This document shows positions 1-27,619 of a DNA stretch of 64,000 nucleotides, one piece after another; the stretch's first letter is position 1, and every line of letters starts with the position of its first letter. The DNA is from Membranipora membranacea (taxonomy: Eukaryota; Bryozoa; Gymnolaemata; Cheilostomatida; Membraniporidae), in assembly GCA_914767715.1 (NCBI GenBank), contig OU612065.1:37944001-38008000 (forward strand), written 5' to 3'. Below the pieces are notes generated by a model that was given only the letters and a program-made list of their open reading frames with translations, did not search any database and had not been told where the DNA came from. Position numbers and translations under genes: made by a program.

Positions 1-814
1 ATATTTCATACAACTTTTTTGTTTTGAAAAATGGCGCTGCGTTATCAAACATTCCAACTCATGTTTTTTGTATGGGTTTATTGCCCCCACTATTGCGTTA
101 GCTGTTATTATACTGAAATATATAACTCAAAAATACTCTAAGATCCAATGCTCTCTCTTTAGTGATTAAAAGAGGTTTAATGTTCTGATGAGTTTGTCTT
201 CTTTGTTAACTCCCCATGTTAACTCCCCCCTCTCAAAGAATCAAACTTAGATGCAGCACACACAATCAGATTTCAGGTAGCTGTTGTCACCACCTGACTT
301 TGGCTTGAGACCTGGTCAAGGAATTAAGGTTCGATAACCTGACGTTGTCATCTTTTAACTGTTCATTCTTGGGAGTTCAAGATAATATAAGATTGCTCCC
401 ATAATAGCTATCAAAATTTAGGTGGCTCTTAACATTCATAGACTTATATTAGTAATAAATGTTAATATTTCTATGGTCACATCTCACTTATAATCCATCC
501 TCTTTACTGAGATTATAGAACAAAGCGTACACATTTTATTTGGTCAAATGAGCTTTGCCATGCCATCCCAGAATTCATTCGTATGCGTTCAGCCAGTTAG
601 TTCGGGATAATAACTCCCTGGCTAAGCCTCTTCACTGTATCAATAATACTCTCAGGGTTGCTTCCCCACCATTTAAGAAGACACAACTCCTAGCATTATA
701 ATGTCCAGTTAGATTGGAATATTGCACCGCGTATGGACTTTGAACTGTTGAACATTGTCATAAACTTACTGCTTGCACCAAGGGTTGCTTGCACATTGCT
801 TTGACATCCTATGG

Positions 815-3800
815 TCAGAAAACTTGTATGCACCTCATCTTCATTTTGACAACTTTCCAACGTCCAGTCCAGGTGGGGTTTTCCAGAGGCAGTTGACGGC
901 TCGCCTGAGGGAGCTGGATGGAAGTTGATTGTTTGCCTTCTGTTCCCTTGGCAGCGCAGCTCTGCTATCGGGGACTACAGAGTGCTGAACGTGGCTGTCA
1001 TAACTCTAGTTTCGAACTTTCTGATAAACCCCTTTGTATATTTTAGTCACTTTTTAAAAAACCTCTTTCTCCTTGTAATTATAAGACAATAAACACTTGT
1101 GCAAAAGGTCTTACTGTATAATATGCCTCGACTGCAGCAAAATTTATTTATCAAACTTTTTGGCAGCAATTTCGTCTCCAATAATATTATAATCAGATAG
1201 TACAGGTAGGATCAGCTGGATTCTTCGTACAAGCCCAATGGTACGGTCTGGTTATATTACGAGATGAAGGTTTGTGTGTAACTTTATTATCACAAGTTTA
1301 AAAGAGGAATCTGAAAAAAATCTGAAAAAATCAATAAGTGTGTACCAACATAAGTTCTTATCGGCTGAGAGTCAAGCTGATTATTTAGTTTCCAAAAATA
1401 TGCTTATGTAGTGGCACTAGGTAGCTAATGAGTTTAATGGCAAAGTCAAATTCTTATCTTAAAGCAAGTCACTATAAAGGAAGAAGATATTCTGTATGTA
1501 TGGTGAAAATAAAATATTTGTCTCCTCCTGATACTATCGTGCTATGGTAGGAGAAAATTTAATATAATACACATAATATCATGATACATGAGGTTAATAG
1601 GTTTTTTGGGGATACTGTGCTGAAGTCAAAGTAGAAAGCACAAAATATATATGTTACTGGTATTGGTAGCTAGCGAAGCTCTCATGTGTCTTCTCTAGAT
1701 CTGGGATAAATAGCATTGAGCAAAATGGAGAGTATGAACTGGTACTGAAAAGCGCCTTTTTTTTATAAAAATATGCACATTCTGGAGGCACAAATTAGTG
1801 ATCAGTTTCTGTCACATAACACTGTTTGTCCGTCCGTATTTCATTCTGACCCAGTTTGGAGGTGCCATACACTTCCTTACGAAGCCTCTAGAGAATGGTC
1901 CTTGGTGTCGTGATCTTCCCTACAAACCAAAAGTAGACAAACAAATTATTATTCAAACGAAAAATCGCTAATAAGCTTTCGAGAATACGACACTCCATCT
2001 AAGCACCCAAAAAGCTCCAAGTCCAACTTAATAAAAACAACTTTTGGTCTAGTCTCTGCTAGCACAAGCTGTCTGCACAACTTGGTCTGTATTATGAGTT
2101 GTTCCCTCTTTCTCGTTTCTAAGATTAAAATTAATTGCCTATAAACTAGTAAGCCGAATCAGTGGCTTACAAAATAGCAATATATGTGCTGTCCTGATGC
2201 GGCATAAGAATGGAGAAAGTTTGTTTTTTTCATCTTTAGTTAGCGTTTTATCGGTGTGTGGCTTCACCCACTCCCATCAGCCTAAGCTATATATAAGAAT
2301 ATATGTTGGTACATGGATAGTTTATTATAATTATATCAAATCTAATATTCTACTATAAAATATACTCACGGTTTGATCAAAGTTGACACTTTTAGCTGTA
2401 CCCAGAGCCCAATGTATGCTGCCGGCGTCAGATAGTGCTGTCTGAGGTCTGACAAACGCTGTCTTAGCTGATTCGCCCTGGTACCTGCATTATAAGGTCA
2501 ACAAGTCATGTTTAAATTTGTTAAATTTTAAACTTTACAAAGACCTCATTGAATAGATGAAAATAAATAACCACTACTTTTATCATGTTTATATCACTTG
2601 CCCATAGAAATCTTTTAAAAAAATATTATGCTGCCTTATATCATCGGACCGTGAAGAAGAATCTTCTGCTCTCATAACTGACAAGAAAATCTATGCCAGA
2701 GCACAAAGTATTGGCTGCAAGCTTCAAGCTAATTAGCAAATTGGTGGATGCGAAGCACTTTTTTTTGGCATAAGAGAAATATTGGTCAGTCACAGCTAAG
2801 GCATATCCATATTCTTACAAGAAGTTGCGAGAGGTCAGCATGCAGCTAGCTTTATCAATATTAAGACTTGGGGACGAATTTTCATCATTAGGATCTTTTA
2901 ATTGAGTGCACGGAATGATGATTAATCCAAGTTGCATGTATTCAGTTAACCTCTTGGTCAGGCCAATCGGTAGGGGGAGGGAGGAACTAAAGCAGGCCTG
3001 ATATATAAAACCTTTGATATTTTGTATGCATTGTGTTCTGTGGAGTAGACGTGATTGTTTACCTGTTCAGATTAGGCCTACCAGACCTGGTGAACGTCAC
3101 AGCAGCTTTCGGTGCTATTATTGCATGTTTGAGTCTCGGGTAATCAAAGGAAGCCTTCACTGGAACCTTCAGTGGTGAGCCGGACATGTGTAAATACTCC
3201 GTCGACCTGCGAAATATACAGATGATCAGATCAAATAAAATACAAAAAAATCATTATTGTTGCTTCTGCCTGGTCTAAAAATTTGGTGTTGTAATTTTTC
3301 TGATATCTTCTTTCTGAGGCAGTAGTCTTGTCTTATTTCATGTTCACAAATCGCTCACGGCGGCAACAGAATTCTGGTTGCAAATGTCTGCTATATGGTA
3401 TTTGAAAGAAATATGTGCACATTATAAGAATATTACCTACATGAGACTTCAGAAGTGGAATACCAGCATGAGATAAGTCACATACATGACGCAAAAAACC
3501 ATGATGTCAGGGGAAGGGGGGAAGAGGATTGCTCTCTTCGCCTCAAATATAATGAAGCTGTATAAGTTGATGGAGGATGTATATGTGTCCATTGGATCCT
3601 TTCCCATCAAATTAGCCTCGGCCCGCAACAAAGTTTATGTTGTTAAAGTAATATTAAACCAGTTGCTTATTTATGTCAATAATTATCAACTCCTAGATTC
3701 ACATTTTACAACCCGCTTACTAAAATTCTTACAAAGAATACATACATTCTGTAGTTTAGTAGTTCGGGTGTTGGAGTTATGTAATCTCTGTACTGATATG

Positions 3801-4425
3801 AGGCTACAGACTCGGCTCCATTCACAGACAGGGCAGGATCTGATCCTCCCAGTAATCGAGGAAGTCTGAATGGTGTGTTTGCATCTCTAGGAGCTTTATG
3901 CTCCCAGCCAGGAGCTGAGAATGTTGCAGGTGCCATTTGTCCCACCTCAGGTAGTCCTTTCGGTTTGATCCTGAAATTTGCCCGTAGCAATTACTATTCT
4001 ATTGATTTTCATGCAGATCAATTAACAAAATTCCATTTAATCCGTAGGTCAAACTGTGTCGCTATGAATGAAGCAATCAAGTCACGCTTAAGATGCTGGG
4101 ATGAAAAACAAAGATATCACGGGCACCTGATATATCGTTATAATGAGCTGAATTTAATCATGTCCTATCTGCCTAGAATATAGTGTTCATGTAACCTACT
4201 GCCTTTCTACCCATTTACATATTGTTAATTTACTTACTTGGCTAGCCGCTATTGCTCGACTCCTTTATACAACGTAAGTGATAGCGCTGAAAAAAACCTC
4301 TTATGATGTATGATGTCACAATCAATCAGCACCATGGTCACTGACAGAATGTGGACTAAAGCGAATGTCGGTTCCATGACCTGCCCCACTTACCTGCCAT
4401 ATATACGACCGTTATATGCTGGCAT
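815..4425 (-). CDS. Unidentified spliced gene, about 220 aa model
   Basis: I do not recognise this protein. Exons (minus strand, 5' to 3'): 4425-4394, 3970-3746, 3206-3063, 2484-2370, and a tentative last exon 961-815. Every junction has a GT donor and AG acceptor and keeps the reading phase: the first exon ends with AG, completed by G; the second ends with AT, completed to an ATG codon; the third ends with AG. The start gives MPAYNGRIYG. The product is soluble, with no signal peptide or membrane segment, is rich in Pro and Tyr, and carries short aromatic-proline clusters such as APGWEHKAPR and YRDYITPTPELLNYR. The first four exons (172 codons) are well supported. The last exon fits phase 0 behind the acceptor GATAGCAG and ends in TGA at 815, but another frame is also open there and further exons may lie between 961 and 2370. 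A structural or ciliary role would be a guess. Confidence 0.6.
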
Positions 4426-7400
4426 TGTTCCAGCTTTTTACGCAGAATCTCAAATGCTGCTCGGCAGCATAATCCTGTTACTGATAGAAAACTTACAAAG
4501 CGACAGCAGACAGATTATAATAAAATTACGTGGTAAAGTAACTGCTGCCTCTCATTGCAACTTATGAGTTTATTTTGAACAGCAGTGGCAGTGAAATGAG
4601 TTTATTATGGATCAGAACTCGTTTGGTCCTTGGTGACAAAAATTAAACTCATAACTCTTTTATGAATGTTCTGTAGATAACAAAAGAACCATTGTTATTG
4701 TTAGCAGGACTTACATGGGAAAGTATAATGGGTTTATTAACATATTATTACATAGCTAAAATCTTATGTTCAACTCATTATTGGCACACCAAAATCTAGC
4801 TATCAATTAAATTGAAGGCTATTCATCGAACAATTAAAATTAAAACGAAATGATTGTTTTTCTCAACAAGTGCTATATAAATCAAATTACTGCAATTATT
4901 GATATGATTGGCACTGGTGTACTAAAATGAAAACATAGTTGCATCAGTGGTCCCAAAATCTAAATGAGCTGCTATGACATGACATATTTTGCATGGCATC
5001 GCTGGAAGAGTTAATGAAATTGCAATGAATGGGTTCGGATTTTAGACAATTGTATAGGAAACCATAAATTGTAAGGTTCTAAAGTTGGGATCAACTAAAT
5101 TTGTCGGCTTATTACAACCCTGCATGAAACACATATGTAGGCAAAATAAACCAACCAACCAACCAAGTTGATCCTATGTTTTACTACTTGATCCAACCCA
5201 ATAAGGCTTTGGTGCGCATAACAAACAAGGACGATACATGACTGACGTGAGAAATAGCCTCATCTCAGCGCCTCAACAAAAAAGGGGTTGCAGAGAGAAG
5301 TTAATTGCCCGAGGGTTTTCTCAAGCAATGAAGAAACAACGAAAAATCTGATGAGACAATCATCTGAAGAGAGAATAACTCCGAAAAAACCAATTAGTCG
5401 AGCATTCTCAAAACAGGCAAAGTGCACTATTGTAGGTAGGAAATCACGTGACCATAATATATGTAATGGACTGTGGAGTTGCTGTGGAATTTTAATCTCT
5501 GTTTTTGAGAGTTTACCCATTTTAAACGAACTTTACATGACATAATACTATCTTAACATAGGTGAATTTGGGTGTGAGGTATTGAATAGAAGTATCTTAG
5601 AACACCATCTTGTACATGGAAACTTGACCAGGCATAATGTAAGCAGGTAGCAATATTTAGACAATTCATTTCAGGATCAATCATTATTTATGATGATGAT
5701 CCTGGGGCGGGTTTCAATTAGAGATTTAGCCGTGCTTTCACGGCTACAGGCCAGCTAAAGCTCAGCCACTCACCAAATCGGGTTTCAATTAGGATAAATC
5801 TAACACACTCATAGCTGATCCTGAGCCGAATCTTGGCTGTTCTGTTTCAGATGGCTATCACTCAGCCACCATGCAATTTTATATGTAAGATATTATGTGA
5901 TGTGATGCTAATTTATTGAATAGTTTCATACTATCGTAATTTATGATAAATTACGATTCATCAAAGTGTAATTAATCTGCAATGACAATAGACATAAAAC
6001 CACTGACTCATAAACTCTGTCGTAATTAGTGATAATGTGAAATCTCTCCAAAATGAATATCAATCTACTAACCTGAGTGACAACTGAGTGGTAGCAGGGC
6101 CTAATTGAAACATGATTAAAGTGGCTGCTAAGATCTGGCTACAGCTCAGGTTTACGTGTGCTAAATACAATTTAGCCGGATCCTAATTGAAACCAGCCCC
6201 AGGACTTCTATTTACACTCAATAATGGTGGTACTTGCTCAATCACTGACTACTGACTGTGACTGTCATACAATCTAACTTTGATCTGACTCACTGCTTCT
6301 ATCAATACTTACTAGTCACTGAGTCTAGTCTATTGATTGAATTTCTTATTTGTTACTGCACTGAAGTAGTTGAAGTTAATCTGAGATCTCACAGCAGTGA
6401 CAGTCACTCTCAATGTAGAGTAGTAGTGCTTGCTTTCAAATTGTCTACAAGAGTAGGCCTGGTAGTTTTACCAATTTTATTTAACCAACCAACAAAGTAT
6501 TTCAATGAGTACCACCAGACAGGTACCAACTTTAATATTCATACACCTTGGCAAAGGAACTACTGCTAATTTAAGCTTCTGGTGCCCTCCCCTCATCTCT
6601 GTGTTAGAGGGGAGCAGATTCTTGCAACCCTCATCAGTTGACTAGGGAGGGAGGTCTGCATCATAGTTGGGCCTCCTCCAAGTTTGTAATCTAGTAGCAT
6701 TACTACTACTTGATGGCATATATAGATTACGTTTAGTGTTGATTTGTTATTATAATCCTAGATAACCAAGGCTTACACGGCGACCTGTGGTCCGCAACGC
6801 TGGTATCCTATAGAGATAATGCTGTCATATAAAATCTTAAAATCACGGCGTCAAGCTGGCCTCATGGTCTGTTCCTTCAAATTATGGAAACCCTCTCAGC
6901 CTTATTATGAGAGATCATACTTTGTGTTGGTCTTAGAAGACCAGTATGTGACTCCGGTACTATCATTCTACAACTCCTCTCATGTTTCACTAGAGCTTCA
7001 TGATCATAGTCTAGAGGCCCAATGAGTATGACATATGTACCTCCCCATTGCAGCCTGTTCACTGTGCTATGTGCTGATGATAAAATGTGTAACAAAATCC
7101 TTGTTTTTATCTGTACAGAAAAGTAAACATATCAGAAATCGGAAACAGGCATACTGTGATACATCATCTTATGGTACTGAAAGTGGATTTAAACTACTTA
7201 GAACTATATCGAATGAGTTGTGCAACTGCATCCTAGCAAAGCTACATACAGGAATATGTGGTAAACTAAGTTTGGTTGTGAGGTCTGTACAACAAGACAC
7301 ACTGATACTGGGTTACAAATGGTGAGTTCATCAGCCATTACCGGATTTACTCCGATCTTGGAGATTATTTCATTAGTAGGCCTTTTTAATTATCCCTCTT

Positions 7401-7724
7401 GTGCAACAAATATGTTTGCTGTTCTCATTCTGCCAACCCCTATTATACGCCTAAAACATGACAAAGGATAATCTAACCAGTGGGCCACACAGAACGGTCA
7501 TTGGGCGATAAGAATTAAGTCTATCATATTCTTATGAAAGTTTTATCCATGTGTTCCCTTGCAACAATCTATTGAGTTGTTTCCAATGGTATGACTGGTG
7601 TAGGCCTAAGGCTGGGCTGGTGTTATGGCAGTCTACCCTCATACATACAAGCTTTGTCAAGTTGTGAGCTTGCCTTCCTAGTTGATCTTACTGTTGAATC
7701 TGTGTCTTATTTTAGGTGAGTGGC
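4426..7724. other. Intergenic and probable 5'UTR region of the HECT ligase gene
   Basis: This stretch separates two divergently transcribed genes and should hold both promoters. I see no convincing coding exon on either strand. An acceptor-like CTTATTTTAG ending at 7715 lies just before the ligase ATG, so at least one non-coding 5' exon probably lies upstream, but I cannot place it. A terminal-inverted-repeat element (5700-6204, listed separately) and a CCAA tandem at about 5152-5165 are present. Confidence 0.5.
5700..6204. mobile_element. Non-autonomous terminal-inverted-repeat element (MITE-like), about 505 bp
   Basis: The left end reads TCCTGGGGCGGGTTTCAATT and the right end is its reverse complement with one mismatch (AATTGAAACCAGCCCCAGGA). 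A second, inner pair of the same GTTTCAATTAG motif lies at about 5784-5800 in direct orientation and 6092-6103 inverted, so the element is symmetrical, as if built from nested ends. No long open frame lies inside, so it would need transposase supplied elsewhere. I could not see a clear target-site duplication at the flanks. Confidence 0.7.
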
Positions 7725-18899
<11,175 letters not shown>

Positions 18900-20824
18900 A
18901 CATTGTGTGTGCACAGCGCTGTATGAAAGGGGGGTGTGCTGAGCGCGTGTCACTCTATTGGGTTTTTGAGGGGCACTTGGCGCATTGATCTCTGACTGTA
19001 AAAACCTGTGCACCTCAGTTAAACCTTCATATGATTAAAATAGATTGCACTGGAGATTCCTTTGTATTGCATTATGGGAACAGTGTCCTGAGCATTGCAT
19101 TATGGGAACAGTTACATGAGTATTTCATTATGGGAACAGTTTGACAGCCCCAACAAGCACCTGCTTGTATATATTTTAAGGCTTAAAATAATTATTATGT
19201 TATCATAGAGATGTATTCAATGTTGTTGCAAAAGTCATGAATAAGTTCACTATATGGGACATTGAAAATGAGATAATATATTTTTGTCAGTTTTTGCGCT
19301 CTTTTTTTGCCAAATTATCACGTTCAACATAATTTTTCGATTCCATATTATTAGCTGTATGCTTATTTTAATTGTTCACGGCAACGTGCACTGGCCTACC
19401 AATTATTATTAATAATTGCACGCTCATCACAGATAGCACCTTTTCCTTAGCATGCAGTCTTTATACCACACAAGCTGTAAATTAGCTGGATGAGACTGAC
19501 CATTTGTTTGAAGGAATGACAGCCCGTTCCCTACAGAGGAAACATTATATATTTATTATAGGTGACCATTTCTTTGCAATACCAGATCAAAATAGGTCTG
19601 TTCATCTACTCTAGTGTTTACATATAGATATGCAGTATATAGTGTTGATGAAGCCTTTTTTTCTTATAAATACAAAATCAAGCCGTGCTACCATAAAGTT
19701 TAATTTTATTTTTGCATCCGGTATCAGGGATAAAAATGAATGTATACAACATAGGGTAAAGAATGACCAAGATTAATTGATATTAAAATTTGAAATGTGA
19801 AAAGAGATTGGCACATTCTTTGGATTAATTACAGTTTTAGCCTTTAAATTAGTAGTGGGAACGTTGTACAACAATTCTTAAAAATACGATCACAAACAGG
19901 GTGTGTTGGATCCTCAGCTATTTTCATCAAACGCCTCTAGCTCAGTTCACACGTCTTCACCATTTAGGATGGTAATATGGTCTTTGCAACTGACCTTGTA
20001 TTCCTTCCATGTCATAAGTAATCCAAGCTGATGCAGTGGAAGTGATTAATGAACAGATAGTGGCACTGCTGTTGCTCCTTGGTGGTACTAATCTATATGA
20101 ATAAACCAGTAGTGTACATGGTTAGCATAACAGAAAAGTCTATTTAGTTGACCTGGATATAGTGTGTATCTCTGTATTGTGATAGTGAATTTAGTCTGAG
20201 TACCATTTGCGTACCGGCCCCTTACTCTAGAAAATATCTTCATGACGTCACACCTCATTACTAGATTTACATGCAATAGTATATATATCATGATATCACC
20301 ATAATATACTAGCCTGGGCAGGCTAACCGTATACGCTTCCTGATTTCTTATCGTTGACCTTACCGTTTCAAATCCTGTAGCTTAATACCACATGAGTCAC
20401 TGAATGAAAGATAATCGGATAAAGACAACCCACACAAAATAACAGTCGTGCATTTGGACCAGTTGAGACCGTGTTGGCAGGGAGGGCGCCTGTCTCAAAC
20501 TCCTTAGTGGTGATTTGTGTTGTAATGGAGTAGTCTCCTCGTGTTTTGAGAAAACTTCTCTTTGCCATGTGGCCCCCTTCAAAAACGCAAAACATGTGTT
20601 GAGGGGTCTTATTGGTCAATAAATGGATCATTTAAAGATAGCCTCGGTTTCCAAAATGTTAATTTACATTTCTTAGAAATATCATATGCTTACAGTTTGG
20701 TACAACCAATTTTAAGGGTCAACACGCTAACATCATTGTGAAAGGGCATAGCCGCGAAAAGAGCTGTGGAGGGAAAGTTTAGTCCAATATTTTAAAGATT
20801 TTGTTTTCGAGTGATATCATCAGT
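18900..20824. other. Ligase 3'UTR and intergenic region
   Basis: No coding exon is seen on either strand. Three 28-bp direct repeats built around CATTATGGGAACAG lie at 19066-19139, probably within the 3'UTR of the ligase gene. I found no clear AATAAA close to the stop. The promoter and any non-coding first exon of the zinc-finger gene would lie in the right part. Confidence 0.45.
19066..19139. repeat. 28-bp direct repeat, three copies (last partial)
   Basis: Units start at 19066, 19094 and 19122 and share the core CATTATGGGAACAG. They lie about 170 bp after the ligase stop codon. Confidence 0.85.
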
Positions 20825-23183
<2,359 letters not shown>

Positions 23184-26100
23184 AATTCTGTGCCGATGCA
23201 ATTTCACACATTTTCTTTGAAGATTTCAAATGAAAGACAAATAACAGGCGTTGTCATGCAATGCTGACATTGAGACGATTGCTCTGTTAGATCTCGGCTT
23301 GCCTAAAAGCAGACTAGTCTGGGTTAGACAGTCAGGTTGGCACGCCACTGCCAATTACCACTACAGCTTGTGAGAGAGACCGGGTTGTATGGTAACAGAT
23401 CCCCACAGAAAAGTGCTCTGGCGGATCTAGATGATCTAGTATGAATAGGCTTGAGAGCTTAGTTAGAACCCTCCCCTCCTTATATTTTGGACACTTTTTT
23501 GTTTTGATTAATTTGATTATTATGAATGATAATTTACTATATTGTATATTTATGTACAAATCAAAACCTTTTCAAGCTTTGATTCAACCTTTTCCTGCAC
23601 AATTTTTGAGTGAATCCTCTTACGGTGTATTCCTGTTCTGGAAACCAGTCAACTGCGTTGCAACAAAAATCTTACGCTTTCTATCAGTTATTTATAAATC
23701 CTGGACTGAGGTTTGAGTAATGTATAAATAAGGTATCATAATTCTGAAGGTTACCTTGATCAAAAACTGCTCAGACAAGAATTTGTTGTACAAAACATTA
23801 TTTATGACCTTCACATGGGACCAATATACTGTAATTTATAATGAAATACCTCCTAATGAATCTTGGATCAAGCTATAATAAACAATAATTTGATTTGTAA
23901 CACAGTGTCTCCTTGTGATTAATGACTACAACAGGTGGGCTGGTGGTAAGTGTGAAGGAGTACTGAAATACCTGTCATCTCAACAATCTAAGTTTTTAGA
24001 CCTGATCCTTTACTCTGACACCCTCTCTTGCGGACTGAGACCTTAATCCGATGATCCTAATTGATATTTTTTGTCTTTGCCTTGTTTGGTATTAGCATTA
24101 GCGTAGGTTGGATGTAACAAAACCTGCGTATATAGAATCATGGTAGAAACTTAGTTGATTAAACAAGAAAATATTGCGTTTGATCAGGGATCTGGTTTGA
24201 TTGTGCTGCTGCTCTTGCCACCGCTGCAGTGGTAAAATACAACATTGTGCAAACACCAGGGTCTTTGCATGATGAGTATGTGACTTGGATATATGAGCAC
24301 TAATCAGCAAAAACTCATAACTCTTGGATATCACTCGAGGCCATAACTCTAGAATAGCATATATATTGTGCCTATGCCATGACTTGCTAGTACTTTTGCA
24401 TCATATTTCATTTTCCAAACTAATACCCATACTAATCTCTGAATTTGCGTTTATTACAACAAAGCTTACAATTCAATGATGCGAACGGAAATAGATGTTC
24501 TTTTGGTCAATGCGGGGTGGTGGGGGGGGGGAATACAATGGTTGAAAGATGGAAATTAATGGTTCCATTGATGTAATAGGTGATCCCCGTTTTACGTCAA
24601 TTTACCATTCTACCAATCACCACTCTACACCATTTTACAGACTATTAAATTTTTTTTCTTGCTGCTGCCGAATTAAAATGGAGCAGATAATCTTTAAAAC
24701 AGTCGCAATTGCCGAATATATCTTGAGTTGGACTTAGCTTGCCTGATGTGCCATGCCAGAAATGGTCAGCAGTCAATGTTATAGTTTATATTAGAGTGTT
24801 TGGGATAACCTCCCAAACTATGTGTCTTCATAGCAGGCAGTAAGGAGTTTTGTCTCAGACTCCTTGTTCATAGCAACATAGCCGGGCAAGACAGGCTAAT
24901 GGCAACAGGGATAACAAAGCTTAGGATAAGTGTGTAACTATTTGAATTGTCTTCCCTCACCACTGTACCTCCTTGAGGGAGTTGTCCCCTTGTGATAGCT
25001 CATACTCTTCTTTTGAGAAGGTAAAAAAGTGATATCTGGAGGGAAGAGTAAAATACCTCAAGCAGAGCTCACACTGATTTCGAGATTACACTATTAGTAT
25101 GTGTCACTGAATTAGATTCTTCTCTTAGAATGGAAATAGTATCATAGCGTTATACGGTTAGGACACTAAACACAGGGACCCATCTGACTGTTATCTGATT
25201 GGCTGTCCCTAGTAGCATGAATAATTAGCCTGAGAAATTGTCTTGTTTACAAAATTGCATACAGTAATTATACCCCTACAGTGTCGATGATTAGGGCATT
25301 TCTAGATTGCTACTAGGGACTGGCTATTTTTGCAAGCCCTTTGTTTTGCAAAAGAAAGCTAATGATGCTATTCCAGATATGGAATTCAATGGTATGTGTA
25401 TATACATGCAATAGTATATCACGTGATCAGTGTGAGCTTTGCCTCAAGCAACTATGCCCTTGCCTCAAGTATTTATTGCTCATTGTGGTAGTAAAGTAGA
25501 CTTTGATTGACTTTAAACACACAGGCAGGGCCACAGGATTATAACAACTTTCATCCTTCATTCAAGGTTCGTCAATGTTTCAATGTTTCATCCTAAACAT
25601 AGGTTTGAGGTGGGCCTGAATGGCAGTTATTACCTGGCAACAAACAAATTGCAATTTCATATCAGAGATATATATATATATATAAGTATACATACATAGT
25701 CATAGGCATAGTTAGACTGATGCCCTGATGCTCCCTGTTCAGGCCAAGCTATCTCCCCATACTTACCTTACCTTACCTTCAACTTAATCCAAACCGTCCA
25801 CATCACGGGCACATTTGGATAAATATACCTTCAGTGTGTTCGGAGGGGTATTGCGTACTGGTATTGCAGGTGATTAATTTACAGAAAAAATGTTAAAAAT
25901 ACACCAATAATTGAACATTAATAAATTGCCTGCCCAGTTATGAAGAGAAAGGATTTATAGTAAACAAGTTGACCATAGTTAATCGATGTGTATCGGTATG
26001 TACTTGATATGTACATGTAATGCTAAGATGTTAGTTAATTGTTAGAAGGTTGTCAGGTTAATTTGGAGGAAAATATACCTTTACCTCTGGCCTCATTCTA

Positions 26101-26543
26101 TTATAGTAGCTATGTGACCATGCATCACAACTATGCTGCCAACTAATTGTTTTACCTCTGGTGTCGTGGGTAGATGAAACAAAGCGTATATAGGTATTCA
26201 ATTTTCCCAGCCGGCAAGGCTTAGCCAGCAACCTTCTGTAGAGGTTGCCAATGGGCAGCTTTATTGTTGGCCAATATCCTCTGACATCACCTGTCTTTGA
26301 TAGGTATGCCAGAGGGAGCCAGATATCCCCATTTCCCAGCAACAGATATAAGTGGTTGTAGATGCTTCTGCTTTAATACTTTATTTTCTTGCCATTAGCG
26401 GTTGCAGAAATAACTTTTCTGGACTGACAACACATAGCCAACACTTAAATATTAATGTATTTACCATACATTAGTATGGCTCCAGCATGCGAACAGTTTA
26501 CTCCCAATTGTTTTCGATGGTACACATTTACTGCAGTACAAAT
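23184..26543. other. Intergenic region with no gene seen
   Basis: I find no exon with credible splice signals on either strand. An AATAAA at 23877-23882 could serve the ZNF367 transcript but lies about 700 bp after the stop. A G-rich run (about 24519-24530) and an AT microsatellite (about 25668-25684) are the only clear low-complexity features. Confidence 0.5.
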
Positions 26544-26837
26544 CTTAGGCTTAGTTCACATTGTCCCAGATGACACTATGCCATCCCAGATGCTTATCCC
26601 AGTCACATTATAACATTCATCCCAGATAGCCATCCCAGTCAATGTGAACCAGAAAATGACACAATCCCAGACTGTCTGGGTCCGTCTGGTATAGCATCGG
26701 GAAAGTTTGTAAGCGTCAAACTTTCATTTTCTGGTTCACATTGACTGGGATGGCTATCTGGATGAATGTTATAATGTGACGGGATAAGCATCTGGGATGG
26801 CATAGTGTCATCTGGGACAATGTGAACCAAGCATAAG
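26544..26837. mobile_element. Foldback element with arms of about 115 bp
   Basis: Left arm 26544-26659 and right arm 26724-26837 are near-perfect reverse complements around a 64-bp centre. The arms carry internal short repeats of the type CCCAGATG and CCATCCCAG, so each arm is itself repetitive. Open frames seen on the minus strand here are products of the symmetry. The transcript would form a long perfect stem. No target-site duplication is evident. Confidence 0.8.
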
Positions 26838-27619
26838 AGGTCTAGGCTGAGTGTAAAATTGGTTATCACGGTTAGGTCGATGTAATTTGCAGACCAAAGT
26901 AGCAATTGTCTCCCCTAGAGAAGCGCTTGTTTTTGAGAATGCTTTACATCCAGACACCAAGTAATCAAATAAGACATTAGCATCCTTATTTAATTCCTGT
27001 GAACCAGTAACACATCCAAGAAATTTGAAATAGGCAAATACATGGCCACTGATTGAATCAATTGCTTCTGGCACCACTTAATACTCAACACAAAATGTGG
27101 TGGTCAGGAAATGATACATTTGTTAAATTATGAAACAACAATTCTTGCTAGGTATCTAAATACCTAAGGCTAAATGTTCTTAGCAAGGCAGAAGCCTTCT
27201 ACTGACCCCACTCAGCCAGTACCTCTTACACCCTCTCCCACAGGCCTTCTAGGTAATTTTATAAAATAAATAAATATAAGAAATAATTTAACTATATAAT
27301 CTTAATATCGAAATTGGATAGTGACAGTTAATAATATCCCTGATATATCCTTCCCTGAGAAGGATATAAAGCCTCTATTTAACTTCTTGAAGAGGTTGCT
27401 TAAATTCCCTTTGTGGCAACCTCTTCCACCGGTCCATATGGCATACAATTGGCAACAGTGTTCAGCCTCTTCCGGTAACCTCTTTCCAACTCAATTTAGA
27501 CAACTATTTGCCCGCTGGGTTATGTCGAACAGTCCTCCTTCCACTTTTCTAAGAAATGTAATATCTATTGCTTCTCTCCTGTCAGACAAAAGGGGAATAG
27601 CTGAAGTACTGAAATACTG

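Noticed and set aside
720-960. Second open minus-strand frame overlapping the tentative last exon of the first gene
   Set aside because: It runs about 80 codons without ATG, but its phase does not follow from the preceding exon with the best acceptor, so I prefer the phase-0 reading ending at 815.
26058-26342. 94-codon minus-strand open frame
   Set aside because: No family resemblance and no supporting exon structure; upstream and downstream sequence is non-coding in character.
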